This document shows, one piece after another, positions 44,271 through 54,113 of a stretch of 59,531 nt of DNA. Origin of the DNA: DASSLY01 sp035689185. GTDB lineage: Bacteria; Actinomycetota; Actinomycetes; Actinomycetales; Dermatophilaceae. The notes below the pieces were generated by a model that did no database searches, had not been told where the DNA came from, and worked only from the letters and a program-made list of their open reading frames with translations. Within the stretch, counting starts at the first letter, position 1; each line of letters opens with the position of its first letter. Both the position numbers and the translations under genes were made by a program. The stretch spans positions 1 through 59,531 of the forward strand of contig DASSLY010000023.1 of assembly GCA_035689185.1 (NCBI GenBank), in the 5' to 3' direction.

Positions 44271-44637
44271 GAGGATCCCCTTGAACGAGTGCGCGACGAC
44301 GCCGTGTCCCCGCATAATCTTGGTTTGGGTAAACAAGGCCCATGCTGCCACCCGGGCGAGGAACCGGTGGGGCTTTTCCGGGTATTCGCCGCGTTGCCAG
44401 GACCGCCGGCTCCGGCCGGGGGACGCAGCCATGCGGACACGGCCGGACATCCCCGGGCATGGCGAGCCTCACGTGCCGGATCGAGCCAAACTCGTCCCAC
44501 GAGCCGGTCTGATGTGTTCTCATGAGGCAGGTGGCAGGTGGTATCCGACCCAGGGGCCCGCTTCGCCGCCCGACAAAACCAAGCACAGCCGCCCATCACC
44601 AGAAGACCGGACTCCAGCCCGCCGGGGGACAGCACAC
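44271..44637. other. 367-bp divergent gap
   Basis: No confident gene; longer starts of both flanking genes run into it. Promoters for the GT4/lipoprotein pair and for the sulfotransferase 6-wzy-wzz unit should lie here. No repeat or hairpin stood out. Confidence 0.5.
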
Positions 44638-45471
44638 GTGGACCTGAAGCGAGTTGGCGATGCTTTGGCAGAGCCGCTACGCGCGGCCGGAGCTCGGCAC
44701 CGGATGCGCCCGTCGTACCTGGTGGTGGGGGCAAAGCGCGGCGGCTCGACGGCGCTCGCCGCGTGGATGTCCAGGCACCCGCAGGTCGCACCCTGCCGGT
44801 CAGGCAAGGGCACCCACTACTTCGACGTGAACTACGGCCGAGGTCGCAGCTGGTTCCTGTCGAGGTTCGAGAAGCCTCACGGGGCCTGGCGGGTGACCGG
44901 CGAGGCCAGCCCGTACTACATGTTCCACCCGCTTGCCCCGACTCGGATCAAGGAGACGCTGCCAGATGTCCGGCTCATCGTCGCGCTGCGCGAACCGGCC
45001 GCTCGCGCCTGGTCGCAGTTCCGCCGGGAGACCGACACCGGCTACGAGCACCTGGGGTTCCTGGAGGCGCTCGCGGCAGAGGAGCAGCGCCTCGTCGGCG
45101 AGGTGGAGCGCATGCTGAGCGACCCGACCTACGAGAGCGACGCGCACCGCCACCACAGCTACCGGGCCCGCGGCCGTTACGCGGAGCAGCTGCAGCTACT
45201 GCATGACCTGTTCGGGCCCGACCGCGTGCTGGTGCTGCAGAGCGAGGCCATCTTCGACCACCCGAACGCCGAACTCGCCAAGGTCTGGGACTTCCTAGGC
45301 CTCGACCGGGTCGAACTGAAGGGACTGGCCGCGATGAAGCCGAGCTTGAGCGAGCAGGAGCCCCCGGCGGGCGCGCTCGACGAGTTGCGGTCGTACTACG
45401 CCCCCCTCAACCAGCAGCTGTACTCCATGCCGGGCGTCGACTTCCGATGGACCGGAGCTGAGGCATCATGA
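44638..45471 (+). CDS. sulfotransferase 6
   Basis: A 277-aa sulfotransferase of the same group as number 5: PAPS loop VVGAKRGGSTALAAWM, EASPYYMFHPLAPTRI and the 3'-phosphate site ALREPAARAWSQFRRE. The loop reads GGST where others have GTT. GTG 44638 has GGGGGA 9 bases upstream. The stop overlaps the polymerase start (ATGA), so sulfation and polymerisation are translationally coupled. Confidence 0.85.
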   Translation: MDLKRVGDALAEPLRAAGARHRMRPSYLVVGAKRGGSTALAAWMSRHPQVAPCRSGKGTHYFDVNYGRGRSWFLSRFEKPHGAWRVTGEASPYYMFHPLAPTRIKETLPDVRLIVALREPAARAWSQFRRETDTGYEHLGFLEALAAEEQRLVGEVERMLSDPTYESDAHRHHSYRARGRYAEQLQLLHDLFGPDRVLVLQSEAIFDHPNAELAKVWDFLGLDRVELKGLAAMKPSLSEQEPPAGALDELRSYYAPLNQQLYSMPGVDFRWTGAEAS

Positions 45472-47006
45472 CCGTTATGTCCCTGTCGGGCGGCCCGTCC
45501 CGCCTGCTGCACCGGCTCCGGCCGGGCCACGGGTCGGCCCTGAGCACCTGGCTGACCCTGGCAGCCGCAACCATCGCCGCGGTCGCGGCGGCGGCGAGCG
45601 GGCTGGCGAGCTTGCAAACGACGAGGACCTGGGTCTACATCCCGCTGCTGGCCGGGGTCGGGCTCGCCCTCGGTGTCCTGGCGCTCACCCGCTTCGCCGC
45701 CTTCGTCTACCTGTTGCTGGCCACCCGTACCGTGGTGGACCTGTTCAAGCTGAGCGCCAGCGCCGCCGGTAACACCGCCACCAACAGCGCATCGGCGCGT
45801 GGCCTGGACCCCTCCACCCTGCTCGGTGTGCTGTTCCTGGTGGCCGGGATGCTGTGGCTGGCGGCCCAGTACCGCAGCCGGGAGCGGGTGCCGATGTCCC
45901 GGCTGGGTGCGGCGTGGCTCGTGCTCATCGCCGCCGGGGCCCTCAGCGTGCTCGGGGCGACCTCGCCCCTGGTCAGCCTGATGGGCCTGCTGCGGATGCT
46001 CGCGGTCGCGGTGATGTTCCTGGTTCTGGAGCAGCTGCTGCGCGATGCCCGATCGATCCGCAACGTGCTTACGGCGGCGTTCCTGTCCCTGGTCTTCCCC
46101 TTGGCCTACACCCTGTTCGGCTTCCTCATCGGCAGCCCCGCGGCGGACATCAAGAGCTCCTATACCCGGATCACCGGCCCGTTCAACCAGTCGACCACGT
46201 TCGCGCGGTACCTCGCGTTCTTCCTGGTGTTCGGTGTCGCACTGCTGCCCTACCTCAGGGGCAAGGCGAAGTGGCTGGTCGTGACCGCACTGTCGCTGTC
46301 CAGCGTCTTCCTGATGCTGACGCTCACGCGTGGCGCCCTGGTGGCGGCGGTCCTCGGCCTGCTCTTCGTCCTGGTCGCACAGCGACGCGGCAAGGCGGTG
46401 CTGGCGCTGGCCGCTGGCGGACTGGTCGCGCTGCTGCTGGTGCCTGGCCTCAGCTCGCGCCTGGACGCCGTCACCACCGAGGATGCCGTGGGGACCGGCC
46501 CGACCAGCAACACGCTGGAGTGGCGGTTCGCCTACTGGGCCGAGACCCTGCCGCTGGCCAACCGCAACCCGGTCAACGGGATCGGGGTGGACATGACCCA
46601 GTACCAGACCGACGTCGCGAAGCAGCCGCACAACGACTTCCTCAAGGCGTATGTCGAGACCGGGCTGGTGGGCCTCGCGGCATACCTGTTCCTTGTCTGG
46701 CAGCTGGTTTCGGTGGGCGTGAAGGCGGTCAGGCGCACGGCAGGCAACACCCTGAACCGCGCCGTCGCCATCGGGTATGCCGCGTGTGCGGGCATGTTCG
46801 TGATCGAGAGCATCGCGGCAAACGTGATCTCCAGCGTCGTCATCCTCTGGTACCTCGTCACCTTCGCGGCCGTCACCCCCGTCATCGCGCGGATCGCGCC
46901 CGTGACCTCCTTCCGGCGGCTGGTCGCCCGTGCGCCGTCGGCCAACTGGCAGCCCGCCGCTGCCGCCTCGTCCATCGACCCTGCAACCCGCCCCGTGGAG
47001 AACTGA
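45468..47006 (+). CDS. Wzy-type polymerase/O-antigen ligase family
   Basis: A 512-aa membrane protein with about 12 hydrophobic segments. The long extracytoplasmic loop holds the sequence NRNPVNGIGVDM with a late PHNDFLKAYVETG, the WaaL/Wzy-type signature. It polymerises or ligates lipid-linked repeat units outside the membrane. The ATG at 45468 overlaps the sulfotransferase 6 stop, and it ends 5 bp before wzz. The gene is called by family, not by a defined product. Confidence 0.87.
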   Translation: MTVMSLSGGPSRLLHRLRPGHGSALSTWLTLAAATIAAVAAAASGLASLQTTRTWVYIPLLAGVGLALGVLALTRFAAFVYLLLATRTVVDLFKLSASAAGNTATNSASARGLDPSTLLGVLFLVAGMLWLAAQYRSRERVPMSRLGAAWLVLIAAGALSVLGATSPLVSLMGLLRMLAVAVMFLVLEQLLRDARSIRNVLTAAFLSLVFPLAYTLFGFLIGSPAADIKSSYTRITGPFNQSTTFARYLAFFLVFGVALLPYLRGKAKWLVVTALSLSSVFLMLTLTRGALVAAVLGLLFVLVAQRRGKAVLALAAGGLVALLLVPGLSSRLDAVTTEDAVGTGPTSNTLEWRFAYWAETLPLANRNPVNGIGVDMTQYQTDVAKQPHNDFLKAYVETGLVGLAAYLFLVWQLVSVGVKAVRRTAGNTLNRAVAIGYAACAGMFVIESIAANVISSVVILWYLVTFAAVTPVIARIAPVTSFRRLVARAPSANWQPAAAASSIDPATRPVEN

Positions 47007-47011
47007 GAATC

Positions 47012-48028
47012 ATGGAAATCAAGGACTACCTGCTGGTGGCCAAGCGTCGGCTGTGGCTGCTCATCGGCATCCCGCTGCTGGCGGGAGCCATCGCCGCCGG
47101 GGTGATCATGGCGGCGCCCACGCAGTACACCGCCATGGCCACGGTCATAGCTCCCGCCCTGGTGGGCGGGGCGACCGGGCAGTACACCGGCTCCCAGGCC
47201 GTCACCCAGTTCGTCTCGGCGTTCCAGTCGACCGCGCAGGGCCCCGCCGTGGACGCCCGCGTCTTCGCCGACACCCAGATCGAGCCTGGCGCCATCGCGG
47301 ACGGGCTCGTGGTCGCCCAGATCGGCGGCTCGAGCGCGGTGACGGTGACCTTCACCACCACGAAGAAGGGCGAAGCTGTCAAGGTCGTCACCGCCGTCGT
47401 GCAGGAGACGATGAAGCAGATGTTCAGCTCTCAGGTCGACCTCACCACGGCGCAGGTCGAGCAGGCCACGAAGGACGTCAAGGACGCCAACGCCGCCATC
47501 GACAAGTGGGGCAGCGACAACGGCCTGGTCGACCCGGAGCGGGTCTACCAGGCGCAGCTTGACCGGCTCAACGGCTTGCTGCAGAACCAGTCCTCGCTGC
47601 TGGCGCAGGGCAACTCGACTGCCGCGTCCGCGCTCGGCGGGACGATCTCCTCGGTGCGCAACGACCTGAAGAGGTACGGTCCGCTGATGGCCGCGTTCAA
47701 CGACCTCACTGCGACCCGCGACTCGGCCCAGAGCGGCCTGGTCGCCGCCCGCCAGCGGCTCGCCGACGCCAAGCAGCAGCTCGGCGCGGCCGACCCGGCC
47801 AAGGTGGCCTTCGTCGGCAAGGAGCGCTCCGTCGACAAGACCTCCCAGCTCCTGACGGTCGGGCTGCCGGTCGTCGGCGCTGGGTTGTTCCTCGCGATCC
47901 TGCTGGTCCTGGTCCTGGAGGTGCTCCGCGGCGGACGGACGCCCGAGTACCGGCCGGAGGACTTCTCCGTGGATGGTGCCAGCCGTTCGGAGATGCGCAG
48001 GTCGTGGGCGGTCGGCGCCCGGTCTTGA
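47012..48028 (+). CDS. chain-length determinant protein (Wzz-like)
   Basis: A 338-aa polysaccharide co-polymerase-like protein. It has an N-terminal membrane segment (RLWLLIGIPLLAGAIAAGVIM), a long helical extracytoplasmic part with coiled coil (TTAQVEQATKDVKDANAAID) and a second membrane segment near residue 285 (GLPVVGAGLFLAILLVLVL). It ends in a short cytoplasmic tail with no Walker motifs and no BY-kinase domain, so phosphotyrosine control is absent from this protein. The ATG is 5 bp after wzy. Confidence 0.87.
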   Translation: MEIKDYLLVAKRRLWLLIGIPLLAGAIAAGVIMAAPTQYTAMATVIAPALVGGATGQYTGSQAVTQFVSAFQSTAQGPAVDARVFADTQIEPGAIADGLVVAQIGGSSAVTVTFTTTKKGEAVKVVTAVVQETMKQMFSSQVDLTTAQVEQATKDVKDANAAIDKWGSDNGLVDPERVYQAQLDRLNGLLQNQSSLLAQGNSTAASALGGTISSVRNDLKRYGPLMAAFNDLTATRDSAQSGLVAARQRLADAKQQLGAADPAKVAFVGKERSVDKTSQLLTVGLPVVGAGLFLAILLVLVLEVLRGGRTPEYRPEDFSVDGASRSEMRRSWAVGARS

Positions 48029-48033
48029 CCCAC

Positions 48034-48070
48034 GTCTCCGGCCGCGGCGGGCTCCGCCGCGGCCGGAGAC
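48034..48070. terminator. 17-bp-arm hairpin between wzz and wzx
   Basis: Perfect arms (48034-48050 and 48054-48070) with the 3-base loop GCT, one of the most stable hairpins in the window. The following gene lies on the same strand 28 bp later, so it could act as a terminator or as an attenuator for the flippase. Confidence 0.8.
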
Positions 48071-48098
48071 TCTGATCCAGGAGGGTCGGTTCCCCAGC

Positions 48099-49733
48099 GT
48101 GTCCCAGATTCCCCACCCCGTCGGCGCGGTCCAGCCCGCCGAGACGGCCGGCGAGCCGAGCAAGCCGCCGGCCGCCGGCGTAGCAGAGCGGACCCGAACC
48201 ACCGGGCGGGCGGACGGTCCGGGCGACACCGCCCACCTGTCCGGGCTCGCCCGGGGCGGGGTGCTGAACCTCGTCGGCGCCCTCTGTAGCCAGGGGACCC
48301 TCCTGCTGATCACGGTGCTCATCGCCCGCTTCCTGACCCGCCAGGACGTCGGCCGCTACGCCCTCTGCTTCGCCATGATGTCGCTGCTCGGCCTGCTCTC
48401 GTTGGCCGGGTTCCGGGCCGCGCTGACACGGTTCGTGGCCATGTTCGTCGCCGATGCCGACGCTGGCCGGATCCGCGGCACGGTCCGGCTCGGCGTGTGG
48501 GTCAGCCTGGTCTCCTCCACCGTGCTGGGGCTGCTGCTGACCATGCTGGCCGGCCCCATCGCGACGCTGTTCCGCGACCCCGGGCTGGTCACCGGCATCC
48601 AGCTGACCGGCCTCAGCATCCCCGCGATGACCATCTCGGATGCCGCGCTCGCCGCCACGCAGGGCTGGCGCACGATGCGGCCGTTCACGCTGATCGGGCG
48701 CATCTACGAGCCCCTGGTCCGCCTCGGCCTGACCGTGGTGGCGCTGCTGCTCGGCTGGGGGCTGACCGGCGCGTTCTGGGCGCTGCTGATCGGAGCGTGG
48801 ACGGCCGCGGCTCTGTCGGTCATCTCGCTGCGGACCTTCCTGCGGCGCACGCCACCGGCACGACCGACATACGAGACGCGCAAGATCTTCAGCTTCTCGA
48901 TGGTCAGCTGGGGGTCGTCGCTGGCGACCGCAGGGCTGTTGTGGGCGGACACCCTGATCCTGGGCCGGCTGACCTCGACCGCAGACGTCGGTGTCTACAC
49001 GGTGGCGACCCGGCTGGTCACACTGGCCGTGTTCGTCATGGCCCCGATCAACGCGGCCTTCGCGCCGCAGATTGCGCGGTTGCACCACCTTGGCGACCAC
49101 GCGCGGCTCGGTGAGACCTATGCAGCGGCAACGGCCTGGATCATGCGCCTGTCGCTACCAGCCTTCGTCATGCTGATGGTCTTCCCGGGACACCTGCTTC
49201 GCCTGTTCGGCGAAGGCTACGTGATCGGCGCGTCGGTGACGGTCGCGCTGGCCCTGGGGCAACTGGTCAACGCGGGGACCGGTCCTTGCGCCACGGTGCT
49301 GAACATGTCCGGCCGGGTCTCGCTGAACATGGTGAACAACATCACCGTGCTGGCGTTGAACGTCGCGCTGAATCTGCTGCTCATCCCGCGCCTGGGCATC
49401 TTCGGTGCGGCCCTCGCGTGGAGCGGCTCGCTCGCCCTGGTGAACATCGCCCGGGTCGTGCAGGTCCGGCTGATCACCGGGCACACGCCGTTCGGGATCG
49501 CCACCGTGAAGGAGGGGGCGGCCGCGCTGGCGGGCGTCCTGGGCGGGCTGCTGGTCCGCTGGCTGATCCCGCACGGGATGCTGCAGCTGGTCGTGGGCGG
49601 GCTGGCCGTCCTGGCACTGTATGCCGTGACGGTGATCGTCCTGGGGCTTGACGACTCGGACAAGGTCATGATCGACAGCGTGCTCCGTCGCCGGCGTAGC
49701 GGCGGCCGCGCCCACGGCGCCGCTCGGGCGTAG
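48099..49733 (+). CDS. Wzx-type flippase (MATE/oligosaccharide exporter superfamily)
   Basis: A 544-aa membrane protein with 14 or so hydrophobic segments. It starts with a hydrophilic 50-residue N-terminus, then GVLNLVGALCSQGTLLLITVL and the conserved FLTRQDVGRYAL. MurJ/Wzx-like proteins move lipid-linked repeat units across the membrane. GTG 48099 is the only in-frame start near AGGAGG (48079-48084), whose spacing of 14 is long, so the start is uncertain. Confidence 0.87.
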   Translation: MSQIPHPVGAVQPAETAGEPSKPPAAGVAERTRTTGRADGPGDTAHLSGLARGGVLNLVGALCSQGTLLLITVLIARFLTRQDVGRYALCFAMMSLLGLLSLAGFRAALTRFVAMFVADADAGRIRGTVRLGVWVSLVSSTVLGLLLTMLAGPIATLFRDPGLVTGIQLTGLSIPAMTISDAALAATQGWRTMRPFTLIGRIYEPLVRLGLTVVALLLGWGLTGAFWALLIGAWTAAALSVISLRTFLRRTPPARPTYETRKIFSFSMVSWGSSLATAGLLWADTLILGRLTSTADVGVYTVATRLVTLAVFVMAPINAAFAPQIARLHHLGDHARLGETYAAATAWIMRLSLPAFVMLMVFPGHLLRLFGEGYVIGASVTVALALGQLVNAGTGPCATVLNMSGRVSLNMVNNITVLALNVALNLLLIPRLGIFGAALAWSGSLALVNIARVVQVRLITGHTPFGIATVKEGAAALAGVLGGLLVRWLIPHGMLQLVVGGLAVLALYAVTVIVLGLDDSDKVMIDSVLRRRRSGGRAHGAARA

Positions 49734-50002
49734 CCGGCCCGCCACCACGCGGTTGTCGGACGCCCTCCTGGGCTACGGTCCGTCGCGACATTCGCCGCGA
49801 GCCAGCCTCGCGCCGCAGGAATGATCTCGAGAACGAACACCTGCCGCATTCCATCGAATGTGGGCCCAGCCCGGCCACACATGTGGACTACCCCAAGGAT
49901 TCACCCGAAACGACGACTTCGTTCCACGTGCGGTCGGTAGGTTGGGGTCGTCACATTTGTCACCGGCCTACGCGTGTCGGTCGGGGAAGGAGTCGGCCAA
50001 CA

Positions 50003-51502
50003 ATGTCGCATGCCCACCTCCCGCGCGCCCGGTCGCGGACGACACGTCGGGTGCTCGGTGCCACCGCGGCCGCGGTCACGTTCGGCACCATCGGCCCCTC
50101 AGCCTGGGCCGCCGTCAGCCCGCCGGACAGCGGCGTCACCAAGATCGTCAGTGTCAGCAACACCGGTGCCACCGGGGACAAGACCAGCACTCGTGCCCGG
50201 ATCAGCCAGGATGGCAGGTTCGTCACCTTCCAGTCCGCCGCCCTCAACCTGACCAGCCAGCGCGGTGGCGGGACGCACGTGTACTTCACCGACCTGTCCG
50301 GCGTGCTCATTCCTGGCGGCAACCACACGACGACGGTCGACCTCGACGCGACGACGGGGGGCCGGTGCAAGACCGATCTCGGCATGAACGGCCACAGCAC
50401 CATCAGCGAGGTAAGCGACAGGGTCGCCGGGGACGGCCCTTGGGTCGTCTTCGCCTCTGACTGCTTCAACCTGGTGCCCGGTTGGGCCCACGTCGGTGAC
50501 GTGTACATCAAGAACATGGCCACCGGCAACGTCCAGGTCGTCAGCAAGGCGAATGGCAGCGAGACCCAGCCCATCGCGCCGGTCAGCGTCCGTCCGGTGA
50601 TCAGCGACGACGGCCGCTACGTGGCCTGGAACTCCACCGCCGGGGACGTCTTCGTCCGCGACATGCGCGACACCACCGTGAACCGCACCGTCCGGGTGGT
50701 AGCCAGTACCGCCAGCAACGACGAGTCCCTGCGCCCGGAAATCAGCGGCGACGGCTCACACCTCATCTTCGCCAGCGACGCCCGCCTCGCGGCGGGGGAC
50801 ACGAACCTCTCCCGGAACGTCTACCTGGTCGACCTGCGGGCGTGGCAGGCCAACAAGGCCAACAAGACGTTCAAGCCCGTCCTCGTCGACGTGACACCCA
50901 CCGGTCAGGCCGCGCCTTCGACCTCCTCGCGGCCCGGCATCAACCGAGACGGCACGATCGTCACCTTCCAGTCGTTCAGCGGGCTCGTTGCGGATGACAC
51001 GAACGGGGTGCTGGACGCCTACTGGCGGAACATGGTCTCCGGCCAGACGGTGCTGTTGTCTCGCGGCTGGGGGGGCGAGGTCCCGAACGGCCAGAGCACG
51101 CGGCCGCAGCTGGACGACTCCGGCTACGTGGCCGCGTTCACCTCGACCAGCAACGCGCTGGTCAAGGGCGACACGAACGGTCGTCCGGACGCGTTCATCC
51201 GCAAGCTGAACCGCACGAACCCGGCGCAAGGCACCACCTACGTGATCAGCCAGCGCCCGGACGGGAACATCGCCGGCGGAGTCGGAAGCTGTCCTGCGCA
51301 GGCGGCTGGCACCACGAGTCCCGGTGGGGGCCTTGTCGCCCAGGCTCGGGCGGGCAACGCCAACATCGCCACCCGACCGTACCTGTCCGGCGACGCCGGC
51401 CGGGTCGTCTTCGTCTCGGGCATGTGCGACCTGGTGCAGCCGGGCACGGACGGCACCGTGAACCAGATCTACGTGCGGACCTACGGTCCCGGCGGTCCGT
51501 AA
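50003..51502 (+). CDS. secreted TolB/WD40-like beta-propeller protein
   Basis: A 499-aa exported protein with an arginine-rich signal (TTRRVLGATAAAV, twin-arginine-like) cut near residue 36. The mature part repeats stretches such as RARISQDGRFVTFQS, VRPVISDDGRYVAWNS, LRPEISGDGSHLIFAS and SRPGINRDGTIVTFQS, typical of TolB/PD40-type propellers. Start ATG 50003 has GGAAGGAG upstream. It is unrelated in sequence to the two delta-60 propellers. Role unknown. Confidence 0.83.
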   Translation: MSHAHLPRARSRTTRRVLGATAAAVTFGTIGPSAWAAVSPPDSGVTKIVSVSNTGATGDKTSTRARISQDGRFVTFQSAALNLTSQRGGGTHVYFTDLSGVLIPGGNHTTTVDLDATTGGRCKTDLGMNGHSTISEVSDRVAGDGPWVVFASDCFNLVPGWAHVGDVYIKNMATGNVQVVSKANGSETQPIAPVSVRPVISDDGRYVAWNSTAGDVFVRDMRDTTVNRTVRVVASTASNDESLRPEISGDGSHLIFASDARLAAGDTNLSRNVYLVDLRAWQANKANKTFKPVLVDVTPTGQAAPSTSSRPGINRDGTIVTFQSFSGLVADDTNGVLDAYWRNMVSGQTVLLSRGWGGEVPNGQSTRPQLDDSGYVAAFTSTSNALVKGDTNGRPDAFIRKLNRTNPAQGTTYVISQRPDGNIAGGVGSCPAQAAGTTSPGGGLVAQARAGNANIATRPYLSGDAGRVVFVSGMCDLVQPGTDGTVNQIYVRTYGPGGP

Positions 51503-51545
51503 CCGAAGCCAGCCCAAGCCAGCCGGAGTCAGCCGGAGCAATCGA

Positions 51546-51578
51546 AACGGGCCCTTCCCGCCGGGGGAAGGGCCCGTT
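51546..51578. terminator. bidirectional terminator, 14-bp arms
   Basis: Perfect arms (51546-51559 and 51565-51578) around the loop GCCGG. It lies between the convergent propeller gene and the TauE gene. Confidence 0.9.
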
Positions 51579-51712
51579 CGCGTTCGCGAAACCCTTTGCT
51601 GCACACGTTTTCCGGGCAGTCGCCGGTCGGCCCCGCCGGCCCCCGAGCGTCGGGGGGCCGCCCGGGCCGACGGGCGTGCGTGGTGCGGGTCAGGCCATCC
51701 TGGCGGCGGCCG

Positions 51713-52711
51713 TCAGTGGATCCGCTCCGGTTCGACCGTGAGTCCGTCCGGGGCAGCCGTGCCGGCAGCGGCCAGGGAAGCGGGCCGGTGGTGCCGGAAG
51801 ACGCCCTTGGCCAGGGCAGGGAACCCGTGCATGCGGCGGATCACCATCCAGGTCAGCGGGGCCAGCACGACCAGTGTCCCGAGCACCGCGCCGGTCCACA
51901 CGGTGGGCACGTTGAGCAGTTTCAGCGCGGAGGCAAGAAGGACGAAGGCCAGGAAGCGGCGGATGATGCCGCCGGGGGCCCGGCTGGACAGCCGCGCCCC
52001 CAGGTAGGCGCCGGGAACGCAGCCGAGCAGCAGCGACACGGTGAGGTCCAGCTTGAAGTCACCGAACAGGATGTGCCCCAGCGCCGCCGATGCGACCAGG
52101 GGCACGGCTTGGACCAGGTCGGTGCCGACCAGCTGGCTGGCCTTGAGCGCCGGGTAGAGGGCCATCAGCGCGATGATGATGAGCGACCCGGAGCCAACCG
52201 AGGTCATCCCGACCACGACACCGCCGACGGCGCCGACCAGGACGGTCTGCAGCTTGCGCACGGTCACGTCGGGGCGGTCTTGCGGGAGCGGGTCGGCGCT
52301 GCCGTCGCGCCGGCGGGCCCGCTCGACCAGGCGCAGGTAGGCCCGGACGGCCAGCCCGGTGGCGGCGATGAGCAGGGCCACGCCGAGCGCGACCCGGATG
52401 GTGTCCTGCACCTGCTTGCCGTCCCCGAGAGAACGGGCGATGAGCACGCCGGCGAAGGCCGAGGGGATCGACCCGACGCACAGCCAGCGCACCAGGGCGA
52501 GGTTGACCGTCCCCCGGCGCAGGTGGACCGCGCCACCGACCGGCTTCATCACCGCGCTGGCGACGAGGTCGCTGGACACCGCGGTGAGCGGCGGAATGTT
52601 GAAGAACAGGACCAGCACCGGTGTCATGAGCGCGCCGCCCCCCATGCCGGTGAGCCCGACGACGATGCCCACGCCGAAGGTGGCGAGGACCATGATCCAG
52701 TCGATGTGCAT
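51713..52711 (-). CDS. TauE/SafE family anion transporter
   Basis: A 332-aa membrane protein of the TauE/SafE (TSUP) family, about eight hydrophobic segments. The repeated motif GIVVGLTGMGGGALMTPVL and GGVVVGMTSVGSGSLIIIAL (in separate halves) is diagnostic. Members move sulfite, sulfonates, sulfate-related anions or other small acids. It lies 52 bp downstream of the APS kinase gene on the same strand, so a role in sulfate/sulfite balance for PAPS supply is likely. Confidence 0.9.
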   Translation of the reverse strand: MHIDWIMVLATFGVGIVVGLTGMGGGALMTPVLVLFFNIPPLTAVSSDLVASAVMKPVGGAVHLRRGTVNLALVRWLCVGSIPSAFAGVLIARSLGDGKQVQDTIRVALGVALLIAATGLAVRAYLRLVERARRRDGSADPLPQDRPDVTVRKLQTVLVGAVGGVVVGMTSVGSGSLIIIALMALYPALKASQLVGTDLVQAVPLVASAALGHILFGDFKLDLTVSLLLGCVPGAYLGARLSSRAPGGIIRRFLAFVLLASALKLLNVPTVWTGAVLGTLVVLAPLTWMVIRRMHGFPALAKGVFRHHRPASLAAAGTAAPDGLTVEPERIH

Positions 52712-52763
52712 CGGTTTCGTCTTCCTGGTTTGCGGTGGTGCGGCCGTTACATGGACAGCGCGG

Positions 52764-54113
52764 TCAGGTGACCCAGCCACCGTCGCGCAGGTACCGCACG
52801 ACGGTGTCCAGCGCCTGCTCGCGCGGGACCACCGACGTGTCGACCGCCAGCTCGGCGTCGGCCGGTGCCTCGTACGGGTCGGAGATCCCGGTGAACTCGG
52901 GGATGGTGCCCGCTCGCGCCTTCGCGTACAGGCCCTTGAGGTCGCGCCGCTCGCACTCGGCGAGCGGGGTGGACACGTGGACCAGGACGAAGTCACCGAC
53001 CGCGTTGACGCGCCGACGGACCTCCTCCCTCGTGGCGGCATACGGTGCGATCGGTGCGCAGATCGCGATGCCGCCGTGGCGCGCGATCTCAGCGCCGACG
53101 TAGCCGATCCGGCGCACGTTCATCTCGCGGGCAGCCCGGCCGAAGCCGAGGCCGGCGGACAGCAGCTGCCGCACCACGTCGCCGTCCAGCATCGACACCG
53201 TGCGTTCGGTGTTGCCCGTCAGCCAGTCGTAGAGGTCGCGGGCCAGCGTTGACTTGCCGGAACCGGACAGGCCGCTGAACATGAGCACCAGCCCACGGCG
53301 GGTCCGCGGCGGCCGCCACCGACGAAGCCGGGCGGCGACAGGTTCGTGCAGCTCAGGCAGGAGCAGATCGTCCGAGCCGTGCTCCAGCACGGCCCGGCTG
53401 GCGCGCCAGGCCTTTGCCCCGGCAGAGTCGCCGTGGCGGTCCAGGAACTGGCCGGGCCCGCCCCCCAGCGCGTGGGTCAGCAGGGCCGCGGTGGCCGCGT
53501 CGCTCGTCGCGTCCCGCGAGGCCAGGGACGCGGTGCGGACGTCGCCGGCCAGGCCGATCTCGTCCAACCACAGCCGTGCCACGTCGACCAGCACGGCGGT
53601 GGGGACGTCAGCGTCGGGGTCGTCTGGGACCACGAGCAGCAGCGACTCGGTGCCCTGGGCCGCGGCACGGATCGGCGCGTCGTCAGCGCGGACCGGCGGG
53701 CGGCCGAGCACGACCACCGTTCGCGCCCGGGTGGGCCAGAGGTCGGTGGCGTGGACGGCCAGCTGGCGGGCCTGACCGCTCTCGCGCTGCCGGACCCTGG
53801 TAAGCGTCCCGACAACCAGGACGGCCTCGGCACTGTCGGCGTCGGCAATGGCCTCGGCACTGCCGGCCTCGATCGGCTCCAACCGGGCCAGCGGCGTGGA
53901 CTCCTCGTCCCGCAGGACCAGACCGCCCGCGTCGAGTGCGAGGCGTGCTACGTCCGCCGGCACCTGGACTGCGGCGGTCACCGGTGCGGTCTGATCCCGC
54001 CGGGCGTCGGCCGGATCGGCAAGCCTGGACAGGTCGGGGCGCTCGACCGGACCGCCGAGCAGCTGCCCCTGCGGCAGCAGGCCGAACAGAGCGAGGTCGA
54101 TGTCCCGGACCAC
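52764..54113 (-). CDS. cysC: adenylyl-sulfate kinase with N-terminal extension
   Basis: A protein of at least 449 aa. The C-terminal APS kinase domain (about residues 275-449) makes PAPS from APS and ATP: P-loop FSGLSGSGKSTLA, LDGDVVRQLLSAGLGF, CERRDLKGLYAKARAG and FTGISDPYEAP. The usual SPYR reads APYA here. The N-terminal 260 residues carry no clear motif; actinobacterial relatives have a sulfurylase-like part there. GTG 54113 is the first standard start but has no ribosome binding site. A coding-looking extension continues to an ATC codon at 54170 with GAAGGAG 8 bases upstream. Confidence 0.88.
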   Translation of the reverse strand: MVRDIDLALFGLLPQGQLLGGPVERPDLSRLADPADARRDQTAPVTAAVQVPADVARLALDAGGLVLRDEESTPLARLEPIEAGSAEAIADADSAEAVLVVGTLTRVRQRESGQARQLAVHATDLWPTRARTVVVLGRPPVRADDAPIRAAAQGTESLLLVVPDDPDADVPTAVLVDVARLWLDEIGLAGDVRTASLASRDATSDAATAALLTHALGGGPGQFLDRHGDSAGAKAWRASRAVLEHGSDDLLLPELHEPVAARLRRWRPPRTRRGLVLMFSGLSGSGKSTLARDLYDWLTGNTERTVSMLDGDVVRQLLSAGLGFGRAAREMNVRRIGYVGAEIARHGGIAICAPIAPYAATREEVRRRVNAVGDFVLVHVSTPLAECERRDLKGLYAKARAGTIPEFTGISDPYEAPADAELAVDTSVVPREQALDTVVRYLRDGGWVT

